The position numbers and the translations under genes are program-made. From CAWJLE01 sp963843645 (GTDB lineage Bacteria; Chloroflexota; Anaerolineae; DAOTYC01), in contig CAWJLE010000001.1 in assembly GCA_963843645.1 (NCBI GenBank), forward strand, positions 186,001 through 250,000: a stretch of DNA of 64,000 bases, given 5' to 3'. Below the pieces are notes generated by a model. That model worked only from the letters and a program-made list of their open reading frames with translations, made no database searches and was not told the origin of the DNA. This document shows, one piece after another, positions 51,325-61,138 of this stretch. The first letter of the stretch is position 1, and each line of letters starts with the position of its first letter.

Positions 51325-54176
51325 ATGGCCACGATCGATCCCACGTACGACGTCAAAACCTGGCACGACCTAAGCGTCGAGGAGGTGGCCCAGGCGCTGG
51401 ACGTGGACCCGGCGCGCGGCCTGACGGAGGCAGAGGCGGCGGAGCGCCGCGAGCGCTCGGCTTCAACGAGCTGAAGGAGCGCGCGGCCACGTCCTTTCTG
51501 GCGGCTGGTGCTCGGCCAGGTCAACAACTTCCTGATGCTGATCTTGATCGCCGCGTCACTGGTGTCGCTGCTTCTGGGCGACTACGTCGAGGCGGCCGCC
51601 ATTATGGCCATCGTCGTCCTGAACGCGATCCTGGGCGTCATGCAGGAATCCAAGGCGGAGGAGGCGCTGGCCGCGCTGAAAAAGATGACCGCGCCCGAAG
51701 CGCACGTCATCCGCGACGGGCTGCCGACCGCGGTCAAAGCCCGCGAGGTGGTGCCCGGCGACGTGCTCGTCCTGGAGACGGGCAACTACATCCCCGCGGA
51801 CGTCCGCTTGATCGAGAGCGTGAACCTGCGCGTGGAGGAGGCCTCGCTGACCGGCGAGTCCGTGCCGATCGAGAAGCAGGCCAACGAGGTGCTGCCCGAC
51901 CGATGCTCCGCTGGCCGAGCGCCGCAATTCCGGCTTCATGGGCACGCTGGTCACCTACGGTCGCGGCCGCGCCATCGCCGTGGCGACCGGGATGCGCACC
52001 GAGATCGGCCACATCGCGGAGATGATTCAGTCCTACGAGGACGAGCCGACGCCCCTGCAGAACAAGCTGGACCAGCTCGGCAAGTACCTGGGCATTGGCT
52101 GCCTGGTGATCTGCGGCATCGTCGGCGTGGTGGGCATCCTGCGCGAAACGCAGCTCAGCCTGATCACCACTGGCGGGATCGTCGCCTACTTCGGCGCGTC
52201 GCAGCGCGTGATCCTGAACATGTTCCTGACGGCGGTGAGCCTGGCCATCGCCGCGGTGCCCGAAGGGCTGCCCGCCATCGTGACGATGTGCCTGGCGCTG
52301 GGCATGCGCGAGATGGTCCGCCGCCACGCCCTCATCCGCGAGCTGCCCGCCGTGGAGACGCTGGGCAGCGCCACGGTGATCTGCTCCGACAAGACGGGTA
52401 CGCTGACCAAGAACGAGATGATGGCCGTGCGGCTCTACGTCGACGGCCAGCAGATCGGCATCACCGGCCAGGGCTACGCGCCCATCGGCGAGTTCCAACG
52501 GGACGGCCACGCGGCCGACCTCAGCACGTCGATGGAAGCGCACCTGCTGCTCCGGGCCGGCCTGCTGTGCAACGACTCCGACCTGCAGCGGGCGGACGAG
52601 GACGCCCCCGAATCCGTAGCGGCGCCTCCGGCTGGCCGCCCTGCAGCGGCCGCCCCGTCGGGCCAATGGCGGATCGTGGGCGATCCCACGGAGGGCGCGC
52701 TGGTGGTCGCCGCGGCCAAGTTCGGCCTCTGGGAGAGCCAGCTGGAGCGGGACTATCCGCGCGTCGCCGAGATTCCGTTCGATTCCGAGCGCAAGCTCAT
52801 GACGACGATCCACGAGGATAACAGCCCATCGCCGAACCGCTACGTGGCTTACGTCAAGGGCGCGCCGGACCTCCTGCTGGAGCGCTGCGACCGCATTCTG
52901 GAAGACAGCGCGGAGCAGCCTCTGACCGACGCGGGCCGCGCGCGAATCGTGGAGGCAAACCGCGAGCTGACCGGACAGGCGCTGCGCGTGCTGGCCGTGG
53001 CCTATCAAGACCTGGACGCCGTGCCCGAACACCTGACTCCGGACGAGGTCGAGCGCGACCTGGTGTTCGTCGGCCTGATCGGCATGATCGACCCGGCGCG
53101 GCCCGAGGTGAAGGCGGCGGTCAACACCGCGCGCGCAGCCGGCATTCGGGCGGTGATGATCACCGGCGACTACCGGGATACCGCCGTGGCCATCGCCAAA
53201 GACCTCACCCTGCTGCGACCCGGCGCCAGGGCGCTGACGGGCGCCGAGCTGGACCGCGCTCGACGACGGGGCGTTCGCGGCCATCGCCGACGACGTGGAC
53301 GTGTACGCGCGCGTTTCGCCGCAGCACAAGGTCCGCATCGTGGAGATGCTGAAGGCCCGCGGGCACATCGTGGCCATGACCGGCGACGGCGTGAACGACG
53401 CCCCGGCCCTGAAGCGCGCCAACATCGGCGTGGCGATGGGCATCACCGGCACGGACGTGTCCCGCGAGACGGCCGACATGGTCCTCACCGACGACAACTT
53501 CGCGTCCATCGTCTCCGCCGTGGAGGCGGGGCGCGTCATCTACTCCAACATTCGCAAGTTCGTCTACTACCTGCTGTCGTGCAACATGGGCGAGATTCTG
53601 GTCATCTTCCTGGCGACGCTGTTCAACCAGGGTCTGCCGCTGACGCCGATTCAGCTGCTGTGGCTGAACCTGATCACCGACGGCGCGCCGGCCCTGGCCC
53701 TGGGCCTGGAAAAGGGCGAGCCGGACACCATGTCACGCCCGCCGCGCCGGCCGGACGAGCCGATCATCGACGGCACGATGATCACCGGCATCGCGGTGCA
53801 GACGGTGTTCATCACGGCGGCGACGTTGGGCGCGTTCTTCGTCGGGCTCAGCCGTTTCGGCAACATCACAGACGCACAGACCATGGCCTTCGTGACGCTG
53901 TCCAGCTCGGAGCTGCTGCGGGCCTACACCGCGCGCTCGGAGCACCTCTCGATCTTCAAGCTCGGCGTGTTCTCCAACCCATACATGCAGATGGCCATCG
54001 GCTCGTCGATCCTGCTGCTGATGCTCGTGGTGTACGTGCCGTTCCTGCAGCCGATCTTCAACACCTTCCCGCTGACGGGGCGCGAGTGGGTGATCATCCT
54101 CCCGCTGATTCTGCTGCCCTCCGTGGCCGCCGAAGTCAACAAGTGGGCGCTGCGCCTGCGGCGCCGTGGGGCGTGA
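51325..54176 (+). CDS. P-type Ca2+-transporting ATPase (PacL/SERCA-like), about four frameshifts
   Basis: Roughly 950 residues when repaired. The N-terminal cation-ATPase segment HDLSVEEVAQALDVDPARGL is followed by FGFNELKERA; actuator motif EEASLTGESVPIEKQ; M4 AAVPEGLPAIV; phosphorylation site ICSDKTGTLTKNEM; nucleotide domain YVAYVKGAPDLLLERCD; hinge MTGDGVNDAPALKRANIGVA; M6 LNLITDGAPALALGLEKGE. The M4 and M6 residues match Ca2+ pumps rather than K+ or heavy-metal types. Breaks lie near 51462, 51505, 51905 and 53262, each repaired by one base. An Ala/Pro-rich insert (SVAAPPAGRPAAAAPSG) sits in the nucleotide domain. Confidence 0.85.
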
Positions 54177-54191
54177 CGGAGAAGACTTCCG

Positions 54192-54409
54192 GCATCCCGG
54201 GTTTTGGCGGGACGGTGGCCGGACTTATGTGACCCTGAGGGCGGGACGGTGGCCGGACTTATGTCACCCTGAGGGAGCGTCGTTTGCGACCGAGGGGTCT
54301 CGCGCGCGAGAGAGGGGTGCGTTGTGGCGCGCGAGACCCCTCGGTCGCAAACGACGCTCCCTCAGGGTGACATAAGTCTGGCCACCGTCCCGCCCAAAAC
54401 CCGGGATGC
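54192..54409. repeat. Large nested palindrome with GAGCGTCG core
   Basis: Inner 31-bp stem (GCGTCGTTTGCGACCGAGGG onward) and outer arms reaching GCATCCCGGGTTTTGGCGGG. The left arm holds an extra copy of GGACGGTGGCCGGACTTATG, and the right end CCCAAAACCCGGGATGCAC is repeated at 54435-54453. Inner sequence is a diverged relative of the palindromes at 30884 and 57823. Confidence 0.8.
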
Positions 54410-54475
54410 ACGCGAAGTCTCGTCCACGTTCTCGCCCAAAACCCGGGATGCACCCGAAGTCCCGGCCGGTTTGAC

Positions 54476-54562
54476 AGGGCAATCGCACTAAAACTGTTGC
54501 GCTCGTCCTGGCGGTTGGAAATCGCCAGGACGAGCGCAACAATTCTAATGCAATTGCCCTGG
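54476..54562. repeat. CAATTGCCCTGG-family hairpin, copy 1
   Basis: Inner 18-bp stem GTTGCGCTCGTCCTGGCG with its complement, outer AGGGCAATCGCA against TGCAATTGCCCT. Shares CCAGGACGAGC and AATGCAATTGCCCTGGC with the copy at 61071. Confidence 0.75.
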
Positions 54563-54568
54563 CGATGT

Positions 54569-54597
54569 TTGACGTTTCGCCGTTTTTCGAATACAAT
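54569..54597 (+). promoter_or_regulatory. Promoter of the multihaem cytochrome gene
   Basis: TTGACG (54569-54574), 17-base spacer, TACAAT (54592-54597); the gene starts about 125 bases later. Confidence 0.6.
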
Positions 54598-54723
54598 AGC
54601 GTCCGTTAGTGTATCGTCCTGAGTCATACTCCGTAGGGATCCGGTTGTAGCTATCTTCGAAGGTCCGTTTCACCGTTAGCGGAAGTCCCAGCCTGGCACC
54701 GAACAACCACATAGGAGGCAAAG

Positions 54724-55938
54724 ATGTCGACGCGGCACTGGCTTCATTATCTCGGGGTCGTCCTGCTCTTGCTCGTTGGAGTGGGGTTGCTGGCGCTCTT
54801 CACGTCCGGCGGCCCGGCCGATGCGGCAGCTCCCGCAGGGGACCACTACATCGTCCTCGCCTGGAACGATCTCGGCATGCATTGCTACGACGGCGACTTC
54901 ACCAACCTGGCGCTGCTGCCCCCGTACAACAACCTGCACGCACAGGTCATCCACGTCAGCGACCGGCCGCAAGTGGTCACCACCGGGATCACGGTGACTT
55001 ACTTCTTCAGCGACAACACGACGTCGGCGACCAAGTCCAACTTCTGGGATTTCGAAGAGAAACTGTTCGGGGTCAAGCTGCCGAAGGACGTCGGGCTGAC
55101 GGGCAAGAGCCTGACGGGAACGATGGATCCGCGCGGCAATGAGTTCGTCGCCGAGGGCATTCCCCTCACCCCGTACACGGACGACGACCCGACCCACCCG
55201 CAGCCATTCCAACTGGCCACGGTGGTCGCGAAGGACCTCGCTACCGGGCAGGAGCTGGCGCGCGTGGTCACGGTCGCGCCGGTGTCGACGGAGGTGCATT
55301 GCGACAACTGCCACTCGCGCGGCGAGGGCGCATCGACCGGCAACGTGGACCTGAACATCCTGACCACGCACGATCGAGAAGAGGGCACGAACCTGATGAG
55401 CCAACGGCCGGTCCTCTGCGCGAGCTGCCACAGCTCCAATGCGCTGGGCACGCCGGGCAAGCAGGGCATCGCCAGCCTTTCGAACGCGATCCACCGCCGG
55501 CACGCCATGAACGGAGAGGACGAGGGCGTGCCGGATACCTTAGAGGGCTGCTACAACTGCCACCCGGGCGAGCAGACGCGCTGCCTGCGCGACGTGATGT
55601 CCACGCAGAAGGGCATGACCTGCATCGACTGCCACGGGGGAATGCAGAAGGTCGGCTCGAACCCGCAGCCGTGGCTGAACGAGCCGCGCTGTGACAGCGC
55701 CGGCTGCCACGCGGGCAAGGTGAAGATGAACCAGGCGCTGTACCGGATGTCGACCGGGATGGGGCGCATCGCCTGCGAGGGCTGCCACGACAGCACGCAC
55801 GCCATCGCGCCGAGCCGTGAGCCGCGCGATGGGCTGAAGTTCATCGCCCTGCAGGGCAAGCCGGGGCCCCTGGGCGCAGGTGGTGAATGCACCGTCTGCC
55901 ACACTACCCAGCTCCGCCGCACGCGCGTTCACGAGTAA
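54724..55938 (+). CDS. Membrane-anchored multihaem c-type cytochrome
   Basis: 404 residues, AGGAGG before the ATG. N-terminal anchor WLHYLGVVLLLLVGVGLLAL. About 170 residues without haems follow (HYIVLAWNDLGMHCYDGDFT onward), then CDNCH, CASCH, CYNCH, CIDCH, CEGCH and CTVCH, plus a CDSAGCH that fits an unusual CX4CH haem site, so six or seven haems. Spread histidines (HDREEG, HRRHAMNG, HDSTHAIAP) may be distal ligands. The WNDLGMHC opening occurs in cytochromes of anaerobic respiratory bacteria whose substrate is undefined. A hybrid cluster protein gene follows, which hints at nitrogen-oxide chemistry, but this is not shown. Confidence 0.88.
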   Translation: MSTRHWLHYLGVVLLLLVGVGLLALFTSGGPADAAAPAGDHYIVLAWNDLGMHCYDGDFTNLALLPPYNNLHAQVIHVSDRPQVVTTGITVTYFFSDNTTSATKSNFWDFEEKLFGVKLPKDVGLTGKSLTGTMDPRGNEFVAEGIPLTPYTDDDPTHPQPFQLATVVAKDLATGQELARVVTVAPVSTEVHCDNCHSRGEGASTGNVDLNILTTHDREEGTNLMSQRPVLCASCHSSNALGTPGKQGIASLSNAIHRRHAMNGEDEGVPDTLEGCYNCHPGEQTRCLRDVMSTQKGMTCIDCHGGMQKVGSNPQPWLNEPRCDSAGCHAGKVKMNQALYRMSTGMGRIACEGCHDSTHAIAPSREPRDGLKFIALQGKPGPLGAGGECTVCHTTQLRRTRVHE

Positions 55939-55990
55939 TCGTCGGCCCCGGCGCGGGACTTCCGACGAGCGGCTCTGCCTCAGAAAATGC

Positions 55991-56025
55991 GGAACCCGCT
56001 TTCTTTGCTCATGAAAGCGGGTTCC
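55991..56025 (+). terminator. Hairpin after the multihaem cytochrome gene
   Basis: GGAACCCGCTTTC and its complement, 13-bp stem, 9-base loop, followed by TGGACTTT. The remaining 300 bases up to the hcp promoter show no gene. Confidence 0.7.
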
Positions 56026-56332
56026 TGGACTTTACCAACCATCACGGTCCAGGTCTGTCCAATCGGAAAATCTCACGTTGCCCGTCAGACCCGACAACCC
56101 GCATCCCCGTAGGGACGCACACTGCTATCGCCTCTCCGGAACCCACCGCTCCATCGAAGCACAACAATGACCCTGTTTAAAATTAAGGGTTGCTGCCGCT
56201 GATCTTTTGCCGCGACTCCGTTGGCCCGGACACGCGATTCTTTTCAAGTCCTACACTCATAATGTACAGCCACACGGCCAGATTGTCAAGTAATATGCAT
56301 TACATTCGAACCGGCTATCAGGTATGTCCGAT

Positions 56333-56361
56333 TTGACAAGATACCGATCATAAGTTATATT
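56333..56361 (+). promoter_or_regulatory. Consensus promoter of hcp
   Basis: TTGACA (56333-56338), 17-base spacer, TATATT (56356-56361), in a locally AT-rich stretch. No clear FNR/HcpR-type palindrome (TTGTGA/TCACAA) was seen beside it. Confidence 0.7.
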
Positions 56362-56418
56362 CATCACTAGCAGGCGAGACCGCGCCTGGTGTCGCCTGAA
56401 CAAAACGAGGAGGTCAAA

Positions 56419-57730
56419 GTGACAGACAAAGAAGCCCTGGACATGTTCTGCTATCAGTGCTCGCAGACGGCGCACGGCACCGGGTGCACGGTGAGAGGGG
56501 CGTGCGGAAAGGACGCCACCGTCGCCCGCCTGCAAGACAACCTGATCTTCGCCGCGAAAGGCATGACGGCATACCTGTACCACGCCCGGGAGCTGGGCTA
56601 CACCGATCCGGAGGTGGATGCCTACCTGGAACGCACCCTGTATTCCACATTCACCAACGTGAATTTCAGCGCCGATGACTTCGTGAAGTTTGCGCTGGAG
56701 GCCGGGCAGATGAACATCCGAGTCATGAAGATGCTGAAGCAGGCGCACATCGATCACTTCGGTGAGCCGCAGCCGACCCAGGTGCAGACCGGGACGAGGA
56801 AAGGCCGCGGCATCCTGGTGACCGGCCACAACCTGAAGGCGCTGGACGAGCTGCTGAAGCAGACGGCGGGCACCGGCATCAACGTCTACACGCACTCGGA
56901 GATGCTGCCGGCCCACGGCTATCCCGGGCTGCAAGAAGTACCCCCACCTGGCGGGCAACCTGGGTGGCGCCTGGTTCGACCAGAAGACGCTGTTCGCCAA
57001 GTACCCGGTGGCCATCCTGGGCACCTCCAACTGCGTGCTGATCCCGCGTGAGGAGTACCGCGACCGCATGTTCACCAGCGGCGTGACCGGCCTGCCGGGC
57101 GTGCAGCACATCAGCGGCTACGACTATTCGCCAGTCATCGCCCGCGCCAAGGCCCTGCCGGAGCTGCCCGACGCGCCGGGCGCGTACACGCTGACGACCG
57201 GCTTCTCGGCCGCGGTGGTCCTGTCACTGGCGGACAAGATCAAGGAGCTGGTGACCAGCGGCAAGATCAGGCGCTTCTTCCTCGTCGGCGGCTGCGACGC
57301 ACCGTTGAAGGTCTCCGGCTACTACCGCGAGTTCGTGCAGAACCTGCCCAGCGACACCGTGGTGCTGACGCTGGCGTGCGGCAAGTTCCGCTTCAACGAC
57401 CTCGACCTGGGCACGATCGACGGCGTTCCGCGCCTCATCGACCTCGGCCAGTGCAACGATTCGATCGTCGCCCTGGAGATCGCCCTGGCGCTGGCCGAGC
57501 TGTTCGGCGTGGGCGTCAACGATCTGCCGCTGACGCTGCAGGTGACGTGGATGGAGCAGAAGGCCGTGATCATCCTGTGGAGCCTGCTGTCGCTGGGCGT
57601 CAAGAACATCTACCTGGGCCCCATCATGCCGGCCTGGGTGAACGCGGACATCCTGAAGGTCCTGCAGGACAACTACAACCTCCGCCTGATCAGCTCGGTG
57701 GAAGCGGACATGAAGGAGATTCTGGGGTAG
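56419..57730 (+). CDS. hcp: Hybrid cluster protein (hydroxylamine reductase-type), one frameshift
   Basis: About 437 residues after correction; GTG start at 56419 with GAGGAGG upstream. N-terminal cluster ligands in MFCYQCSQTAHGTGCTVRGA with CGKDA. Hybrid-cluster ligands: VYTHSEMLPAHGYP (His and Glu), GTSNCVLIPREEYRDR, VGGCDAPLKVSGYYREF, LACGKFRFNDLDLG, LGQCNDSIVALEIA and WMEQKAVII. A single extra base near 56932-56938 (GLQ to KYPHLAGNLGGAWFDQKTL) breaks the frame. It is of the short class lacking the long helical insertion. Hcp reduces hydroxylamine in vitro and handles nitric oxide under nitrosative stress. No hcr reductase gene is adjacent. Confidence 0.9.
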
Positions 57731-57737
57731 ACGAAAT

Positions 57738-57774
57738 GACTTCCGACACCGCAACGACGCCGGTGCCGGAAGTC
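57738..57774 (+). terminator. ACTTCCG-type hairpin with ACACCG/CGGTG loop arm
   Basis: GACTTCCG-ACACCG paired with CGGTG-CCGGAAGTC, followed by TTCTTCTTT. The same loop variant recurs at 63921-63957. Confidence 0.7.
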
Positions 57775-57822
57775 TTCTTCTTTGGCGAGGGTAGTGCCCG
57801 ATGATTCGTTCCGGCTTTTGGG

Positions 57823-57998
57823 CGAGCCTACGGCGGCGACTTCTGTCATTCTGAGGAGCGCCGTTCAGCGACGACATCGTGCCGATGTTGTTACGGCAAG
57901 AATCTCGCGCGCGACTGACGACAACCTATTTCGCGCGCGAGATTCTTCGTCGCTGAACGGCGCTCCTCAGAATGACAGAAGTCGCCGCCGTAGGCTCG
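57823..57998. repeat. GAGCGCCG long palindrome with a 24-base insertion in one arm
   Basis: Arms run from CGAGCCTACGGCGGCGACTT through CATTCTGAGGAGCGCCGTTC to TCGCGCGCGA. The left arm carries an extra 24 bases (CATCGTGCCGATGTTGTTAC onward) between GCGACGA and AGAATCTCG. It lies between the convergent hcp and dehydrogenase genes. Confidence 0.85.
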
Positions 57999-58007
57999 CT
58001 CCTGGTC

Positions 58008-58976
58008 CTACGCGCGCAAGACGAGCGGGTGGTTGACCGGGAATTCGGGGGCGCGGCCCTCCAGGACGGCCATCACGTCCTTGACCACCATGGACATGGC
58101 GAAGATGCCCTCTCTGGTCAGCGAGGCCATGTGCGGCGAGCAGACGACATTGTCCAATTGGAACAGCGGGTTGTCCGCGGACGCGGGCTCGACCTCGAAC
58201 ACGTCCAGGCCGGCGCCCGCGATGGCGCCCGTCTGCAGCGCCTCGACCAGCGCGGCCTCGTCGACGACCGAGCCGCGGGACAGGTTGAGCAAGTACGCGG
58301 TGGGCTTCATCAGCGCCAGCTCCCGGCGCCCGATCATCCTGTCGGTCTCGGGCAGCAGCGGCACGTGCAGGCTGACGTAGTCGGATTCGGACAGCAGCTC
58401 GTCCAGCTCCACGCGGCGGGCGCCCAGCTCCTGCTCCAGGTGGACGTTCGGCACGACGTCGCGGTACAGGATGGCCATGTCGTAACCCCGATGGGCTATC
58501 TCCGCCACCCGGCTCCCGACGCGCCCGGTGCCCACGATACCGAGCGTCTTGTCCTTCACCTGCTGCCCGGTCAGCTTGAATCTCGACTTCCAGTCTCCGC
58601 GGCGCAGCGCTCGATCGGCTTCCATGATCCGCTTGGACAGGCAGACCAGCATGCCCATCGTCTGCTCGGCCACGGACTCGTTGTTTGCCAGGGGCGTATT
58701 CACCACCTGCACGCCCAGCTCGGTCGCGGCGTCCATGTCGATGTTGTCCACGCCCACGCCGTGGCGGGCGACGACCTTGAGGTCCGGGCAGCCCGCCATC
58801 AGCTCGCGGCTCGCGAAGCCCTGGGCGCGGAAGATCATGCCGTGCTTGTCGTGCGTCTCGCGCAGCAGCGTCTCGGGATCGAACCCGGAAGCCAGGGTGA
58901 CATCGGCGACCGCGCTGAGCATGGCAACCGCGCGGCGGTCGATCTCTTCGACGAGCAATACCTTGAACTTAGCCAT
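58008..58976 (-). CDS. D-2-hydroxyacid dehydrogenase, phosphoglycerate dehydrogenase-like
   Basis: 322 residues, AAGGAG before the ATG. NAD-binding GIVGTGRVGSRVAEIA; catalytic Arg in LLNLSRGSVVDEAALV, Glu in GLDVFEVEPAS, His in CSPHMASLT. Substrate-domain motif KVVARHGVGVDNID. It lacks the C-terminal regulatory (ACT) domain of full SerA, so it could make serine precursors or act on another 2-hydroxyacid. It follows iolB on the same strand but a palindrome lies between them. Confidence 0.88.
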   Translation of the reverse strand: MAKFKVLLVEEIDRRAVAMLSAVADVTLASGFDPETLLRETHDKHGMIFRAQGFASRELMAGCPDLKVVARHGVGVDNIDMDAATELGVQVVNTPLANNESVAEQTMGMLVCLSKRIMEADRALRRGDWKSRFKLTGQQVKDKTLGIVGTGRVGSRVAEIAHRGYDMAILYRDVVPNVHLEQELGARRVELDELLSESDYVSLHVPLLPETDRMIGRRELALMKPTAYLLNLSRGSVVDEAALVEALQTGAIAGAGLDVFEVEPASADNPLFQLDNVVCSPHMASLTREGIFAMSMVVKDVMAVLEGRAPEFPVNHPLVLRA

Positions 58977-59011
58977 GGTTTGCGTCTCCTTGTTCGAGTC
59001 GAAGGTTCAAA

Positions 59012-59038
59012 CTTCCGGAGTCTTGGAGACTTCGGAAG
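59012..59038. terminator. ACTTCCG-family palindrome (degenerate)
   Basis: CTTCCGGAGTCTT and AGACTTCGGAAG around GG; between iolB and the dehydrogenase gene. Confidence 0.6.
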
Positions 59039-59049
59039 CACTGGAGGCC

Positions 59050-59877
59050 CTACTTCCGCTCCTTCAGAATCGCTTCTGCTTCGACGGCCCAGCGATACTG
59101 GGGGTCGATCGTCACTTTGTACGTCTTCTGCTCGCCGGCGAGCACCCACAGGTAGTAACACGAGGCGCCGGGGCTGGCGACGAACGGATGGTAGCTGTCG
59201 TGGAAGACCACGACGTCGCCGTCCTTGACGATCACAGCATCGGCGCGGCCCTTGGGCCCATAGACCATCTGCACGCCGAATCCCTGGGCACCCTTGGTGC
59301 GATAGTAGTAGAACTCCTCCAGCGGGTGCTCGTCCTCGGACAGGGTGTCGTGCTTGTGGGGCGGCCAGCCCGACCACTGCGCAGGCGCGTGGAGCGTCTC
59401 GCCGACGATGAGCCGCTGACTGCAGGGTGAGCCGGGGGGAACGATCATGCGCACGTCACGGCGCCACGGCCCGGTCCCGGATGAGATCTGGGTGACGTCG
59501 GCGGGGTTGATGAGCCGCGCCGGCAGATCGATCTCACACGGCGCGCAGAGCACCGCAACCTCGAGGCTCGAGCGGGCCAGCACCGACACCCTGGACTGCC
59601 GCGGCACGTAGACGGCCGTCGGGGCGCCGCTGAAGACGTCCGCGCGGCCGCCGATCGCGTCCCAGTGCTGCAGCAGCAGTCCGCTGTGGACCTCGGCGTC
59701 GCACCGGCCGCTGAGGACCACGAGCGCCCGCTCCTCGTCCTCCGTGGCCGCGTCCCAGACCTCGCCCGCGCTCAGGCGCAGGATGTCGAAGCCCAGCCAC
59801 TTCAGGCCGGCTTCCGCGGATGTCAGCACCGGCAGGCAGCCCGTCCCCGTTGGCGCATGAAAACAGAACTTCCCCAT
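59050..59877 (-). CDS. iolB: 5-deoxy-glucuronate isomerase (IolB)
   Basis: 275 residues of the KduI/IolB cupin family, which isomerises 5-deoxyglucuronate in myo-inositol breakdown. C-terminal metal-site motif WPPHKHDTLSEDEHPLEEFY with a later His in VVFHDSYHPFVASPG; DVRMIVPPGSPCSQRLIVGE is also typical. The stop of the upstream hydrolase gene lies 13 bases before the ATG, so they are likely co-transcribed. No other inositol genes are in the window apart from the possible 2-hydroxyacid dehydrogenase. Confidence 0.88.
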   Translation of the reverse strand: MGKFCFHAPTGTGCLPVLTSAEAGLKWLGFDILRLSAGEVWDAATEDEERALVVLSGRCDAEVHSGLLLQHWDAIGGRADVFSGAPTAVYVPRQSRVSVLARSSLEVAVLCAPCEIDLPARLINPADVTQISSGTGPWRRDVRMIVPPGSPCSQRLIVGETLHAPAQWSGWPPHKHDTLSEDEHPLEEFYYYRTKGAQGFGVQMVYGPKGRADAVIVKDGDVVVFHDSYHPFVASPGASCYYLWVLAGEQKTYKVTIDPQYRWAVEAEAILKERK

Positions 59878-59889
59878 CGCTCTACCCCC

Positions 59890-60846
59890 TTATTGGTGAT
59901 CCAGGATGTGCTGCTGCACGGCCGGGCGGATGGCCTCCAGCTCCACCGCCACGAGCAGGTGACCGCCGTGCTCGAAACGCATCAGCCGCGCGCCCGGGAT
60001 GTTCGCCGCGGCGAACTCGGCGTTGTGGAACAGCTGCAGCAAGTCGTCGGCGGCGTGGACGATCAGCGTCGGCGCGCGGATCGCGGCGATCCTCGATCCG
60101 GGCAGCTCCGATACGTTGTCGAACAGGGCGCCGGCAGAGCGAACCGAAGCGGGGTTCATGGTGTCGATCGTCATGCCCACCCACTCGCGCTGCTCCGGGG
60201 TCAGGGCGGCAATCACGTCGTCGCCGGCGCCCATCAGCCCCATGAACTGGTCCTTGAAGAACCGGGTGAACGCCCAGAGGGGGAAGTCGTACTTGAAGGC
60301 CGTCACCAATCCCTGGCCCTTCTGGTTGGCCGCGTCCTGACTCGCCGCGGTGGACGGCGCCACCCCGCACGAGATGCAGGTCAGCGACGACACCCGCTCC
60401 GGATAGAGCGCCGCAAAGAGCAGCGCCGACGGGCCCCCCTGGGAGAAGCCGACCACCGCCACGCGCTGGATGCCTAGCTGGTCGAGCAGATACGCGTAGG
60501 CGCGCGCCTGGTCCTCCCAGGTGGCGCCGGGATTGACGCCCGAACGCAGGTAGCCGAAGCGGGACGGCGCGATCCACCGGAAATTGTCCTGGAGGACGAG
60601 CTGCGCAATCAGCTGGCCCTGATCGAAGCCGCCCCCGCCGCCGTGGATCACCAGGACCACGGGGCCGTCGCCGCCCTCGGCGTACTCGATATTCCCATAC
60701 GGCGAGGAGATGACCGAGCTCCCGCTGCTGATCCGCGCATAGGCCTGGTGGATGTCCCGGACGTAAAGCATGACGACCACGGCGGTCGAGACGATCAACG
60801 CAATCACTAACAACCGAAACGCCCAGACTATCGTCTTCCTCCCCAT
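59890..60846 (-). CDS. Membrane-anchored alpha/beta hydrolase
   Basis: 318 residues from the ATG at 60846 (GGAGG upstream). N-terminal anchor VWAFRLLVIALIVSTAVVVM. Oxyanion region VIHGGGGGFDQGQ, nucleophile elbow VVGFSQGGPSALLFA (Ser), acid in LIVHAADDLLQLF, and His in FEHGGHLLVAVE. Substrate unknown; the extracytoplasmic orientation is inferred from the single N-terminal helix. Confidence 0.85.
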   Translation of the reverse strand: MGRKTIVWAFRLLVIALIVSTAVVVMLYVRDIHQAYARISSGSSVISSPYGNIEYAEGGDGPVVLVIHGGGGGFDQGQLIAQLVLQDNFRWIAPSRFGYLRSGVNPGATWEDQARAYAYLLDQLGIQRVAVVGFSQGGPSALLFAALYPERVSSLTCISCGVAPSTAASQDAANQKGQGLVTAFKYDFPLWAFTRFFKDQFMGLMGAGDDVIAALTPEQREWVGMTIDTMNPASVRSAGALFDNVSELPGSRIAAIRAPTLIVHAADDLLQLFHNAEFAAANIPGARLMRFEHGGHLLVAVELEAIRPAVQQHILDHQ

Positions 60847-61070
60847 CGTCCACCTCCTTGCGGCCGCCCACGGGCGGCGGACGGGCGCGCGTTCCAGCCG
60901 CGCGTTGTTGTGGTCCCGGCGGTCAACACTCGACTGCCCGGCCACGGCCAATTGTCCGTTCGATAGGGTCGATCCGAGCCTGATTCAGCAAGCTTTCGCT
61001 GCGCAGCCCCGAGGATTTTGCCCTCAGGACCAGGCCGCGACGCGTTGGCTCTCTCCACATCAATCTACAG

Positions 61071-61138
61071 GTTCAGCTCGTCCCGGCGATTTCCAATCAC
61101 CAGGACGAGCTGAACAGCCTCAATGCAATTGCCCTGGC
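61071..61138. repeat. CAATTGCCCTGG-family hairpin, copy 2, supplying the rlmN stop
   Basis: GTTCAGCTCGTCCCGG and CCAGGACGAGCTGAAC, then AATGCAATTGCCCTGGC. The minus-strand rlmN frame ends inside it (residues GQLH and TGA). Confidence 0.75.
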
